Shown: positions 18,328-27,474, counted from the first letter of the stretch. The stretch is DNA of 64,000 bases from Methylophaga nitratireducenticrescens (GCF_000260985.4 NC_017857.3:2967001-3031000); one strand, 5' to 3'. The notes: a model not told the origin generated them from the letters alone. Translations and numbers: made by a program.

Positions 18328-19601
18328 AATGAAGCTACTCCTGTGGCCCATTTAGTCAGCAGCTTATCCTGTGGAAAATAACGGTGAAAATGTAATGCTG
18401 ATCCTTTTGTTTCCTCCATCATGCTATGACGCAAATAATCATCCTCTGGACGCTCAACAAAGCCATCGTTTTTAAATAATTCTGCATGTTGTTGGCAGGA
18501 TAAGAACCACTGGGCAGGTGTTTCCCCAAAAATGTCATCAAAGGCAATTGTCTTTTTTTGTGTTTGCATCGCCAAGTTGTATTGTTCATCAAAGGCTCGC
18601 TGCATTTTCCCTGATGCATGACGTTGACGAACAAATGCTGCTGCATTTTCCCCAATTTCTGTTCGTTGTTGAGGATGCTGTTGCAGCCATAGAATCGCTT
18701 CAGCAAAACTCGCCTGATCGTTAACCACTAGACCGGTTTTACCATGCTCAACAATTTCACACTCAGCAGGATTATTTAACACCAATGGCACGATGCCCAT
18801 TGCCATTGCTTCCAGCAAGGCATTTTCATTGGTTCCATAGTGTCTCGGATTTTGTAGATACGCCAACACATTAATTTTATCTAATGATTTGGCGACATCA
18901 TGTATGTAACCAGTAAACATTAACAAATCAGTTCGGCCTAAACGCTTCGTTTGTGCTATCAGCGTGTCGGCATTAAAGTCGTCGCCAATCATCGTCACTG
19001 TGAAGGGTGTTAATTCAACCTTAGACAGATAATAAATGTAGTCTGGATGCAATTTAGCGAAGTTAAAACTCCCAAGATAACCTACAGACAAAGGTTTTTG
19101 TGGCTGACAGGCTGCCGATCTGGGCCAATTTTCCAGACCATTATTGCTATGAATAACCGCCAACTTTTCGTTATTTACTTCCAGCATGGACTGTATTGAT
19201 TCAGCCTGATAGGTGCAGGCTGACGTCATAATAAAGCGTGAAGACTTTTCCAGTAGTGCGTCAGGAATAATTTCATTATATAAACCAGAAACATGGCACC
19301 AGACCACCAGCCTCATTGGCAGATGACAGCATTTTAATAAAGCCGAAATAGTTGTTGGATGGCGCCACCATTCCAGTTGCACGATATCTGCATCGGTTAT
19401 CAGTTGTTTTAGATGTTGCTCATCAGGTTCGACTATTACTTGATAGCCAGAAGCGATGATCAACTTTATAAAATGATCTTTTTCAGCCTGCTCTAAACAA
19501 ACAAACACATGCTCCACATGATGTTCTGATGGTTGAAGCAAACCTGATAATGCCCGCCCAACCCCTCCTCCCAGATGTGGAGTGAGGTGAATTACTTTCA
19601 C
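18321..19601 (-). CDS. Glycosyltransferase family 4 protein
   Basis: 426-residue GT-B fold retaining glycosyltransferase. The N-terminus MKVIHLTPHLGGGVGRALSGLL is the acceptor-side Rossmann start of GT4 enzymes. The C-terminal donor domain (about 170-350) contains LSVGYLGSFNFAKLHPDYI, then ENALLEAMAMGIVPLVLNN with the conserved Glu residues that bind the nucleotide. A tail of about 70 residues extends past the usual family end. It has a 1-bp overlap with the upstream radical SAM gene. It probably adds a sugar to the flagellar glycan or its precursor; donor and acceptor are unknown. Confidence 0.88.
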   Translation of the reverse strand: MKVIHLTPHLGGGVGRALSGLLQPSEHHVEHVFVCLEQAEKDHFIKLIIASGYQVIVEPDEQHLKQLITDADIVQLEWWRHPTTISALLKCCHLPMRLVVWCHVSGLYNEIIPDALLEKSSRFIMTSACTYQAESIQSMLEVNNEKLAVIHSNNGLENWPRSAACQPQKPLSVGYLGSFNFAKLHPDYIYYLSKVELTPFTVTMIGDDFNADTLIAQTKRLGRTDLLMFTGYIHDVAKSLDKINVLAYLQNPRHYGTNENALLEAMAMGIVPLVLNNPAECEIVEHGKTGLVVNDQASFAEAILWLQQHPQQRTEIGENAAAFVRQRHASGKMQRAFDEQYNLAMQTQKKTIAFDDIFGETPAQWFLSCQQHAELFKNDGFVERPEDDYLRHSMMEETKGSALHFHRYFPQDKLLTKWATGVASLC

Positions 19602-20623
19602 TACCGACTCGCCAAATGTGCCTTGAATCGTTCGAGTAAGACAGGTTGATAAGGGTCAATATTGTCAGGCAGACAGTGCGTCAGTTGGCCACAATTATTG
19701 CAGACAGGATGTTCGTTGCGTCTTCCTTCCAAATGCTGAAGGCGTAAATTGTTAAACTCGGTCGAATTCCATATTTCCCGTAAGCTGTGCTCACGTATAT
19801 CACCCACAATCAAGCGTCGCTCCCAATCAAGGAAACAAGAGCTCACCAATCCATCGGCATTGACTGACATGCCATAGAAAATGTATGGGCAGGTATCGGT
19901 TCGGGTAATAGGTTGGTTATAAATTCCTTCTGTAATCTCTATCCCGGTTTTTTCTTCGACATCAAATTGAGGCCAACAAGGCGCGAAGTTTTCCAACGAA
20001 ATACGATCACAATAATCGCCAAATACGTCAAAAAATTCCTGTTGCTGTTTTTCAGTAATAAGCTCTTTAGGAATTTTCATTACAATTTCACAATTGCCTT
20101 TATTGGCATATAACCATTTGACGTTTTCTACAAACTGTTCAAAATCAAAGTTGAAATTGGTAAATTTTTTGTACTGCTCTTTGTTCATGCCATCAACAGA
20201 GATATTAATTTTATCTAAGCCTGCCTCAATGATAGGCCCCATCCTCTCAGGGGTCATCAAAGAGCCATTGGTCGTGGTGTCAATATATTCCACAAACGGG
20301 CTTTGTTTGGCATAAGCGACCATCTTTGCCATCTCTTTATTCAGTAATGGCTCGCCATCTTTATACATTCTCAACACTTTTATGGGCTTATCAAAGCCAG
20401 CCAGATCATCAATCACTTTCTGAAATACTTCGAACTTCATTCTGCCAACAAAACGGCCAGTATCTTTAATCAGATCTTTATGACCTGTAGGGCAAAAAGT
20501 ACATTCAAAATTACAGGCACTGGCAGGATCAACAAATACGATCATTGGCGTAGCTAAAGGGATGACATCCTGTAAAGCAGTGCGCTCCTCCAAATTAATT
20601 CTAGGTTTAACTACAGCTTTCAT
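19601..20623 (-). CDS. Radical SAM/SPASM protein (paralogue 2)
   Basis: 340-residue radical SAM protein with CNFECTFC (Cys37, 41, 44), a GEPLLN element, and C-terminal cysteines (SSCFLDWER, VCNNCGQ) of the SPASM type. It is a clear paralogue of the product at 16119-17138: the first 50 residues and the C-terminal cysteine region align without gaps. Two copies separated by a GT4 and an FkbM gene suggest duplication of a unit or two related reactions. It starts 25 bp after the end of the nucleotide-sugar reductase gene, so it joins the sugar pathway to the transferase part of the operon. Reaction unknown. Confidence 0.87.
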   Translation of the reverse strand: MKAVVKPRINLEERTALQDVIPLATPMIVFVDPASACNFECTFCPTGHKDLIKDTGRFVGRMKFEVFQKVIDDLAGFDKPIKVLRMYKDGEPLLNKEMAKMVAYAKQSPFVEYIDTTTNGSLMTPERMGPIIEAGLDKINISVDGMNKEQYKKFTNFNFDFEQFVENVKWLYANKGNCEIVMKIPKELITEKQQQEFFDVFGDYCDRISLENFAPCWPQFDVEEKTGIEITEGIYNQPITRTDTCPYIFYGMSVNADGLVSSCFLDWERRLIVGDIREHSLREIWNSTEFNNLRLQHLEGRRNEHPVCNNCGQLTHCLPDNIDPYQPVLLERFKAHLASR

Positions 20624-20647
20624 TTGTTTCCCCTAATCTCGTATTAT

Positions 20648-21493
20648 TCAAGATATTATCCATTGATTTAATTTGCCTGCATCCCCCCAAAACGCCATAG
20701 CTTCATAATCTGGATATGGGTAATACCCCAGATTAAGTTCTATATTGCTTTGGCGCGCAGCTATAAAATTTTTCACCAACTCTAAAATGGTTATCGGCTC
20801 GCCACTGCATATATTGAGGATACCGTTACAATCTTGTCGTTCTATGACTTTAAGCAAATATTGCGCCACAGTCTCAACAGCCAGATAATCTCTTACCTGT
20901 TCGCCGCCAGACATATTAAAAACAGGGTCGCCATTTTCAATCGCCTGCTCTAATTGAGATAACAGACTGTTTGCATGTTGGCCTGAGCCATACGTGTAAA
21001 ACAAACGACACCATTGAAGTATAAAAGGTCGCTGTTTCTGCATGGAAATTAACCATTGCCTAAGATGATCTTTTGCCTGAGCATAGGAGACATCTGGAAA
21101 TACCGGCATAGATTCCGTAAGTCGTCCTTCTTGTTTACCATATTCAAGGCAGGTTCCCGTCACCAGAATATGTTTGGTTCCAGCCTCAATCATGGTTTGT
21201 AAAAACTGCTTGTGTGCCGGTAAAACAATGTCCAGATGAAAGCTTTGTTGATAATTTGGCAGCCCACTCCACGCTAAATGAATGAGTGCATCATGACTGG
21301 CTATCGTGTCAGGCAACTTAGTCTCGGGTTGCTCTATGTCAGCTTCAATACTATCGACCTGATGTCCCCAACCCGTATTGAGAACATTCGATTTATCTCG
21401 TGTAATTACCGTGATCTGATGCCCTTGTCGAAGTGCTTGAACGACGAAATGATTTCCGATAAATCCGGTGGCCCCTGTGACCAGTAATTTCAT
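20648..21493 (-). CDS. NAD(P)-dependent nucleotide-sugar epimerase/reductase (SDR)
   Basis: 281-residue extended SDR from the ATG at 21493, which overlaps the upstream stop as ATGA; a longer frame exists but lacks this coupling. MKLLVTGATGFIGNHF carries the GxxGxxG NAD(P) site and SYAQAKDHL holds the YxxxK catalytic pair. It is the last of five coupled genes that begin with rfbF and rfbG. A 4-ketoreductase finishing the CDP-6-deoxysugar is the natural role. The alternative is an epimerase such as a CDP-paratose/tyvelose-type enzyme. Confidence 0.82.
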   Translation of the reverse strand: MKLLVTGATGFIGNHFVVQALRQGHQITVITRDKSNVLNTGWGHQVDSIEADIEQPETKLPDTIASHDALIHLAWSGLPNYQQSFHLDIVLPAHKQFLQTMIEAGTKHILVTGTCLEYGKQEGRLTESMPVFPDVSYAQAKDHLRQWLISMQKQRPFILQWCRLFYTYGSGQHANSLLSQLEQAIENGDPVFNMSGGEQVRDYLAVETVAQYLLKVIERQDCNGILNICSGEPITILELVKNFIAARQSNIELNLGYYPYPDYEAMAFWGDAGKLNQWIIS

Positions 21494-22716
21494 GGTAAAA
21501 CCTTCAACTGCGGAATAGCCGTGACAAACTGTCCACCCCATTGCCGAATATGCCCCTGCTGTTGCATCACCTCATCAGCAATATTCCAGGGCAAAATCAA
21601 TACAAAATCTGGTTTTTCTAAGGTGATTTGATCGGGTGCTAAAATCGGAATATGCGATCCTGGAAGAAATTTTCCTTGCTTTGATGCTGCAGCATCTACC
21701 ACCAAAGGCAGTAAATCAGTTGAGATACCAGCATAGTTGAGTAAGGTATTACCTTTTGCTGCTGCACCATACGCTATCACTGATTTGTTCAATCGCTTTT
21801 GCTTGGTTAAAAAATCAATTAACTGCTGTTTAATTTGTTCGGCATACCATTGGAATCCGGTATAGGTGCTCAGGGTGGATAATCCAAAGGTTTTTTCTTC
21901 CACTAATAAACTGATGACGGTGGGTTGGGTACTGCGTTTATCACCCTCATGGCAGGCATAAATTCTCAAGCTACCACCATGGGTTGGCAGTGTTTCTACA
22001 TCAAAAACTCTTAATCCGGCCTGGTCAAAGATATGACAGACTGTGGTGAGAGAGAGGTAGGAAAAATGCTCATGGTAAACCGTATCAAACTGTCGATGCT
22101 GAATGAGCTGAAGCAAGTGTGGGAACTCTAAAGTAATGGTTCCCTCATTTTTAAGCAGGGCCTTTAATCCCGCTGTGAAATCGTTTATATCCGGTACATG
22201 TGCATAAACGTTATTACCAATGATCAGCTCAGCCTGTTTACCTTGTTCAGTAAGTTGTTGCGCCAGTTGCTCACCAAAAAACTCACGAATGATAGGGATC
22301 CCCAATTTTTCAGCATGGTCAGCAGTGCTGTCAGTAGGCTCAATACCTAAACAAGGAATTGCTGCAGCCACAAAGTTTTTTAATAAATAGCCATCATTCG
22401 CCGCGACTTCGACGACCAAACTATTCTGATCCAGCTGCAGGCGTTGGGTAATCTGATGACAGTAGCGTTCAGCATGCAATAACCAGCCTTGTGAAACTGA
22501 GGAAAAATAGGCGTAATCATGTGTAAACAGGTTATCCGCCGCAGTGACATCTTCTGTCTGGACCAACCAACACTGATCACACACATACAGCTTTAATGGA
22601 AATTTTGTTTCAGGCTGGGTAAGTTGTTCAGCCGTTAAATAGGCGTTTGAGGGTGGGGCCACGCCAAGATCCAGAAACGTATGGATTAATGGTTTTTTAC
22701 AATGCCTGCAGTTCAT
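21490..22716 (-). CDS. Sugar C-methyltransferase (NovU/TylC3-like)
   Basis: 408 residues starting at the ATG at 22716, which overlaps the upstream stop codon as ATGA. The N-terminal zinc-binding domain has CRHC and CDQC, the SAM domain has VVEVAANDGYLLKNF, and the C-terminal domain has SVIAYGAAAKGNTLLNY. This three-part order is that of enzymes that methylate C3 of 4-keto-6-deoxy nucleotide sugars, such as those for mycarose, noviose or virenose. The upstream enzymes make exactly such a 4-keto sugar. Predicted product: a branched-chain 3-C-methyl-6-deoxyhexose. Family is firm, substrate is inferred. Confidence 0.87.
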   Translation of the reverse strand: MNCRHCKKPLIHTFLDLGVAPPSNAYLTAEQLTQPETKFPLKLYVCDQCWLVQTEDVTAADNLFTHDYAYFSSVSQGWLLHAERYCHQITQRLQLDQNSLVVEVAANDGYLLKNFVAAAIPCLGIEPTDSTADHAEKLGIPIIREFFGEQLAQQLTEQGKQAELIIGNNVYAHVPDINDFTAGLKALLKNEGTITLEFPHLLQLIQHRQFDTVYHEHFSYLSLTTVCHIFDQAGLRVFDVETLPTHGGSLRIYACHEGDKRSTQPTVISLLVEEKTFGLSTLSTYTGFQWYAEQIKQQLIDFLTKQKRLNKSVIAYGAAAKGNTLLNYAGISTDLLPLVVDAAASKQGKFLPGSHIPILAPDQITLEKPDFVLILPWNIADEVMQQQGHIRQWGGQFVTAIPQLKVLP

Positions 22717-23270
22717 CCAGATAAATCCTTTAACCACTTCTCCACTGTCGGTAATTCGGCATCTCTTATCGATAAGTTATTTACCGGCAGTGGCCAATCG
22801 ATCGCTAAATCAGGGTCTTGAACATGGACGCCCGCTTCAGCCATTTCGGCATAAAAAGCGGTATGAAAGTAAATTAATTCACTTTCTGCCGCTAATGCCT
22901 GAAAACCGTGCGCACAACCTTCTGGAATGACGATCATCGTATTGTTTTCCTGACTCAATTCTTCAGCATGCCATTGGAGAAAGGTCGGAGAATCAGGCCG
23001 TAAATCCACCATGACATCCCATACACTGCCTTGAATACAACGGATAAACTTCATTTCGGCCTCAGGAGAACGCTGATAATGCAGTCCTCTAACAGTACCC
23101 TGAATTGTCGTTCGGCTGAAGTTCACTTGTTTAACTTCGCGGTGGGCAAGGATAGGGGCCAATGTTTTCTGGCAAAACAATCTGGAAAACTGTCCTCGCT
23201 GATCTGTAAACGAAGTTTGTTTGATGACAAAAGCATCAGGAATATCCAGCGATATCAGTTGCTTTGTCAT
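22713..23270 (-). CDS. RfbC-like 4-keto-6-deoxysugar 3,5-epimerase
   Basis: 185-residue cupin of the dTDP-4-dehydrorhamnose 3,5-epimerase family. The conserved segments are FTDQRGQFSRLF, the active-site VRGLHYQ with catalytic His, EGCAHGFQAL and the Tyr-containing IYFHTAFY. Because no dTDP-glucose genes (rmlA, rmlB) are present and the neighbours are CDP-glucose enzymes, the substrate is probably CDP-4-keto-6-deoxyglucose. It may epimerise C3, C5 or both. Its start overlaps the rfbG stop by 4 bp and its end overlaps the C-methyltransferase start by 4 bp. Confidence 0.87.
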   Translation of the reverse strand: MTKQLISLDIPDAFVIKQTSFTDQRGQFSRLFCQKTLAPILAHREVKQVNFSRTTIQGTVRGLHYQRSPEAEMKFIRCIQGSVWDVMVDLRPDSPTFLQWHAEELSQENNTMIVIPEGCAHGFQALAAESELIYFHTAFYAEMAEAGVHVQDPDLAIDWPLPVNNLSIRDAELPTVEKWLKDLSG

Positions 23271-24331
23271 AACCAGCAGACACTTGCTTTGTTGGCGTCT
23301 TCAATATAATTTCGCCACTGACTTGCTGTATCCACCCGCCCTTCTTCTACTAATTTCTTGTACCAAAGCGCTGTACTTTCAGTGGCTTTATTCAAGTCCC
23401 AGACGGGCTTCCAATCTAATTGTTTACGAGCTTTGTCACTATTAATACCAAGACAGATTGTCTCATGTTGTGCGTCTCGTTTTGCAATATGCCATGTAAA
23501 TGTTGGCCAATGTGCATGGATGGACTCCAGCACATCACTCACTGTGGCAATTTGCCCCGAGACAGGACCAAAATTCCAGGCCTGAGCGCAAGATTGCTCT
23601 CGCTCCCATAATTTTTGCCCCAATAGCAGATAACCACTCAAGGAGTCCAAAACATGTTGCCATGGCCTTGAGGATTCTGGAGACCGAACTTCTAATGGAA
23701 TTTTTTTTGTGACACTTCTGGCAGCATCCGGGATCAATCGATCTACCGACCAGTCTCCCCCGCCAATGACATTCCCTGCTCGGGCAGAGGCCAATAAAAC
23801 ATCTTGCTGATTGAAATATGATTTTCGGTAACTATCAACAACCAGTTCTGTCGCCGCTTTGGAAGCACTGTAAGGATCATGACCGCCCAGACGATCAGAT
23901 TCCGTGTATCCGTCTTTTTTTTCATGATTCTCATAGCACTTATCACTGGTGATAACCACAATGGCTTTAACCGAAGGTACGTGACGACAGGCTTCTAACA
24001 AGTTAACAGTACCCATTACATTGGTTGACCAAGTCTCAATAGGTTCACTATATGAAAGCCTGACAATGGGTTGAGCCGCCAAGTGAAAAACTATATCGGG
24101 CTGCCAGTCTGAAATAACTTCAGATAAGGTTTGATAGTCACGGATATCAGTGAGCTTTTGTTGAATATCGAGCTTTAATAAAGCCCAATGATTGGGCTCA
24201 GTATCAGGCTCCAAAGCAATGCCATGCACTTTGGCCCCCATTTGGGATAACCAAAATGTTAACCAACTTCCTTTAAACCCGGTATGACCCGTTACTAATA
24301 CTTTTTTATTACGATAAATGTCAGCAAACAT
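23267..24331 (-). CDS. rfbG: CDP-glucose 4,6-dehydratase
   Basis: 354-residue SDR that converts CDP-glucose to CDP-4-keto-6-deoxyglucose. The NAD site is VLVTGHTGFKGSWLTFWL, and the catalytic YxxxK lies in DPYSASKAATELV. The start ATG at 24331 shares one base with the rfbF stop (TAATG) and has GGGAG upstream; a longer upstream frame inside rfbF is ignored. The FKGSWL element after the glycine motif separates CDP-glucose dehydratases from the dTDP enzymes. With rfbF it forms the entry to CDP-deoxysugars. Confidence 0.93.
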   Translation of the reverse strand: MFADIYRNKKVLVTGHTGFKGSWLTFWLSQMGAKVHGIALEPDTEPNHWALLKLDIQQKLTDIRDYQTLSEVISDWQPDIVFHLAAQPIVRLSYSEPIETWSTNVMGTVNLLEACRHVPSVKAIVVITSDKCYENHEKKDGYTESDRLGGHDPYSASKAATELVVDSYRKSYFNQQDVLLASARAGNVIGGGDWSVDRLIPDAARSVTKKIPLEVRSPESSRPWQHVLDSLSGYLLLGQKLWEREQSCAQAWNFGPVSGQIATVSDVLESIHAHWPTFTWHIAKRDAQHETICLGINSDKARKQLDWKPVWDLNKATESTALWYKKLVEEGRVDTASQWRNYIEDANKASVCWL

Positions 24332-25098
24332 TACTCCCAAACCTTCCAGGGTGCAGTTGTCTGCCATAGATTTTCCAGGCTGACTTTATCACGTAGCGTA
24401 TCCATTGCTTTCCAAAATCCCGTATGGCGATAGGCCATTAAAGCCTGCTGGTCAGCCAGTTTTTTTAACGGTGACTCTTCCCATGCTGTCGTTGGACCAT
24501 CTATAAACTCAATAACCTCGGGTTCCAGCACAAAAAAACCGCCATTGATCCATGAGCCATCACCTGCTGGTTTTTCTTGAAACTGTTCAACACTCTCACT
24601 ATTTAAATTAAGTGCACCATATCGACCAGGTGGTTGAATAGCTGTAACCGTGGCTAACTTGCCATGTGATTGATGGAACTCAATCAGTTTTTGAATATTA
24701 ATATCGGAAACGCCATCACCGTAAGTAAAGCAAAATGTTTCATTGCCAATATAATCTCTTACTTTCTTTAAACGTCCGCCAGTTTGAGTATCTTCCCCTG
24801 TTTCAATCAACGTGATTTTCCATGGCTCAACATGCTTTTCATGGACTTGCATTTCATTATTAGCCATATCAAACGTCACATCTGACATATGCAGGAAGTA
24901 ATTAGCGAAATACTCTTTAACAACATATCCCTTGTAGCCCAGACAGATAATGAACTCATTAACACCGTAGTGAGAGTACTGTTTCATGATATGCCAAATA
25001 ATAGGTTTGCCACCAATGGTAATCATGGGTTTGGGTTTGAGATGAGACTCTTCACTTATTCTGGTGCCAAGGCCACCGGCAAGAATGACTGCTTTCAT
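24331..25098 (-). CDS. rfbF: Glucose-1-phosphate cytidylyltransferase
   Basis: 255-residue nucleotidyltransferase making CDP-glucose from CTP and glucose-1-phosphate. MKAVILAGGLGTRISEESHL carries the nucleotide-binding loop and the LKPKPM element. EPWKITLIETGEDTQTGGRL is typical of the RfbF group rather than of dTDP-glucose synthases. It is the first gene of the island, 36 bp after flgL on the same strand. No promoter or terminator is evident in that gap, so transcription may continue from flgKL. Confidence 0.94.
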   Translation of the reverse strand: MKAVILAGGLGTRISEESHLKPKPMITIGGKPIIWHIMKQYSHYGVNEFIICLGYKGYVVKEYFANYFLHMSDVTFDMANNEMQVHEKHVEPWKITLIETGEDTQTGGRLKKVRDYIGNETFCFTYGDGVSDINIQKLIEFHQSHGKLATVTAIQPPGRYGALNLNSESVEQFQEKPAGDGSWINGGFFVLEPEVIEFIDGPTTAWEESPLKKLADQQALMAYRHTGFWKAMDTLRDKVSLENLWQTTAPWKVWE

Positions 25099-25134
25099 AG
25101 TTAATCTACTGTGATTAAGTTGCGTCTAAGTGTT

Positions 25135-26040
25135 TCACAAAAAGTTAAACAAAGATAATCCCTGCACTTTTACATAAACCTGTTGAGCAGCTTGCAATCC
25201 GACTGATTTCAAATTTAACTGCGTGATAGCTTCAGCATAGTCGAGATCTTCTATTTGAGAAAGTGTGGTGGTCATACTGAACTGTGAACTGTCATTGATT
25301 TCACGTTGTTGTTCTACTGCATTTTGCCGTGTGCCAATCCGTGTGCGGGCATCCAGAGATGCATTCATCGCATAATCCATATTCGCCAAAAAATCACCGT
25401 CATTCGGTGCAGTTCCGACAGTTCCGGTGGAGAGAGCGGTAGTAAAATCCTGAATGGTCTGGAAAATGGCCTGATTGGGACCAGCAACCGTCTGGGTAAT
25501 AAACAAACCATCACCTGGTTCATTAATCTCAACCAGATAGCCATCACTGACTCGTAATTGTCGTTGTCCGCCATCGCCGTTATAGGCATACGTTGTTGTA
25601 TCAAATGGTTGCACATCAGATTGATAACCGGAAAACAGATATTCCCCATTCGAGTCCGTGGTGTTTGCCAGGGCGACCAATGTTTCATTCAATTGATTAA
25701 TCTCTTCGGCAATACCCCGACGTGATTCAGTACTATTTGTATCATTCAGCGCCTGTACTGCCAGCTCACGAATTCGTTGCATAATATCGCCAGCACTTTT
25801 TAGTGTTCCATCGGTTGTACTCAAACGACTATCAGCGACATCGGCATTGTCTTGATACTGTTGCGACAATCCGATTTGTCTTTGTAAGTCCAGCATTTTG
25901 ACGGCACCGATGGGATCATCCGACGGTGTTTGAATCCGTTTTCCCGACGACACTTGTAATTGGGTTTTAGCCAATTCATTTTGCTGCCTCAGCATGGCCT
26001 CCAGGCCTTGTTGAGTAATACTATTTGTGGAGATACGCAT
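25135..26040 (-). CDS. flgL: FlgL hook-filament junction protein (HAP3)
   Basis: 301-residue flagellin-like protein that joins hook-associated FlgK to the filament. The N-terminal D0/D1 with MRISTNSITQQGLEAMLRQQ and SSGKRIQTPSDDPIGAVKML is typical, and the C-terminal helices with EDLDYAEAITQLNLKSVGLQAA match the family. It lies 11 bp after flgK, and the sugar island begins right after its stop codon. Confidence 0.94.
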   Translation of the reverse strand: MRISTNSITQQGLEAMLRQQNELAKTQLQVSSGKRIQTPSDDPIGAVKMLDLQRQIGLSQQYQDNADVADSRLSTTDGTLKSAGDIMQRIRELAVQALNDTNSTESRRGIAEEINQLNETLVALANTTDSNGEYLFSGYQSDVQPFDTTTYAYNGDGGQRQLRVSDGYLVEINEPGDGLFITQTVAGPNQAIFQTIQDFTTALSTGTVGTAPNDGDFLANMDYAMNASLDARTRIGTRQNAVEQQREINDSSQFSMTTTLSQIEDLDYAEAITQLNLKSVGLQAAQQVYVKVQGLSLFNFL

Positions 26041-26051
26041 GGGTTAATCTC

Positions 26052-27443
26052 CTAAAATGCGTTGATTAACGAGTTAAACACAGTATTTGATACCGTGATT
26101 ATTTGTGAAGCGGCTTGATAGGCTTGCTGAAACTTGATCAGATTGGCCGCTTCTTCATCCAGATTGACCCCTGACACACTCTCTGCCCGTTGACGGATCT
26201 GACTCACTAACCCCGCTTGCGTTTCCTGAGTTACAGTGGCTTGATTAGTTCGAGTCGCCACTTGAGAGACGATTGAGCCGTATTGATCGTTGAATGATCG
26301 AGAAATAACCGGAGGGCCGGGATCAAGTACAACGGTGGTTTTATCGGTTTGCAAAGCCGCCATGGCTAAAGCATTTTCATTATTACCCACGCCGGGATCG
26401 GTGGTAGAGGATGCGGCAATTAACCGTGTATCAGTAATATTCATACTAATAGTAGAAGCTGTCGTACCGGCAGCATCAAAAAAATCTGTTCCTGCATTGC
26501 CGTTTAGATCGACACCATTACCGTGAGCAGTATTAAAGGCGGTAACGATCGATTCGGCTAAAACATCCAGCTCGGCACGCGTACTATCCACGACATCAGT
26601 TCTTGCCAGGATCGCACCACCTATTTCACCGCCACTAAGCTGCTGCGTAATATTAATTTGTGAGGGCCCATATCCAATAGCAGTACGAGGGGGATTGGTA
26701 CTGTTGTCGGCAATAGTTGAAAGTTCAACCCGACTATTACCTACAACAAGCCCTTGTCCATTACCGATAAAGACATTTACTGCTCCGTTATCCTGCTCGA
26801 CCACATTTACCGAGACCAATTCCGACAAGTCGCTTATCAGCTTATCGCGTTTATCCAGCAAATCGTTGGGGTTGTAACCAGCAGCCAATGACTCAGAAAT
26901 AGATTGGTTTAAATCCTTTATCCCCTGAGAAAGCACATTGATGTCCTTGACTGACGCCGAGAGAGTGTTATCAATCTGTCTGTCCAGCTCACTCAGTTGG
27001 CTGTCCATCGTATTAAACCGATTGGCCAGCAAGTCGCCTTGTGTCAGCATCACCTGTCTGGCGGCAATCGATGTTGGATCATTGGCCACTTCCTGAACAG
27101 AGTTGAAAAATGCTTCCAATCCGCCACTTATACTCAGTGAAGAAGAGCCCAACAGGTCATCCACCTGCTTGGAAAATGTCAAAAAACCGTCTTGTTGTGA
27201 TTCAGCTGAGGTATATGTGCGAAGTTGATTGACCAGAAATTGATTGAAGATACGATCCACACCGGTGACACCAGCACCATTGCCGATGTAGTAACCACCT
27301 TCAAAATTAGCTGGCTGTGTACCCTGATCGGTACGTTGACGCGAATACCCTGCAGTATTGACGTTACTGATGTTATGACTGGTGGTCGCTAATGATGTTT
27401 GGGCGGCTAATAAAGCCGAATTACCGATATTCAGCATGCTCAT
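26052..27443 (-). CDS. flgK: FlgK hook-filament junction protein (HAP1)
   Basis: 463-residue protein beneath FlgL at the hook tip. The N-terminal flagellar rod/hook motif LLAAQTSLATTSHNISNVNT and the C-terminal SGVNLDEEAANLIKFQQAYQ are both diagnostic. The middle holds coiled-coil helices and a beta-rich part. It is shorter than the 550-680 residues common in gammaproteobacteria, so one of the outer domains is reduced, not a truncation of the ends. It sits 31 bp after flgJ. Confidence 0.93.
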   Translation of the reverse strand: MSMLNIGNSALLAAQTSLATTSHNISNVNTAGYSRQRTDQGTQPANFEGGYYIGNGAGVTGVDRIFNQFLVNQLRTYTSAESQQDGFLTFSKQVDDLLGSSSLSISGGLEAFFNSVQEVANDPTSIAARQVMLTQGDLLANRFNTMDSQLSELDRQIDNTLSASVKDINVLSQGIKDLNQSISESLAAGYNPNDLLDKRDKLISDLSELVSVNVVEQDNGAVNVFIGNGQGLVVGNSRVELSTIADNSTNPPRTAIGYGPSQINITQQLSGGEIGGAILARTDVVDSTRAELDVLAESIVTAFNTAHGNGVDLNGNAGTDFFDAAGTTASTISMNITDTRLIAASSTTDPGVGNNENALAMAALQTDKTTVVLDPGPPVISRSFNDQYGSIVSQVATRTNQATVTQETQAGLVSQIRQRAESVSGVNLDEEAANLIKFQQAYQAASQIITVSNTVFNSLINAF

Positions 27444-27474
27444 TTAGATAATCCTCTGCGAGCTGTTTTCCAGG

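Noticed and set aside
24332-24367. 12-codon extension at the start of rfbG
   Set aside because: It would overlap the end of rfbF; the ATG sharing a base with the rfbF stop has a good ribosome-binding site and the motif spacing of the family.
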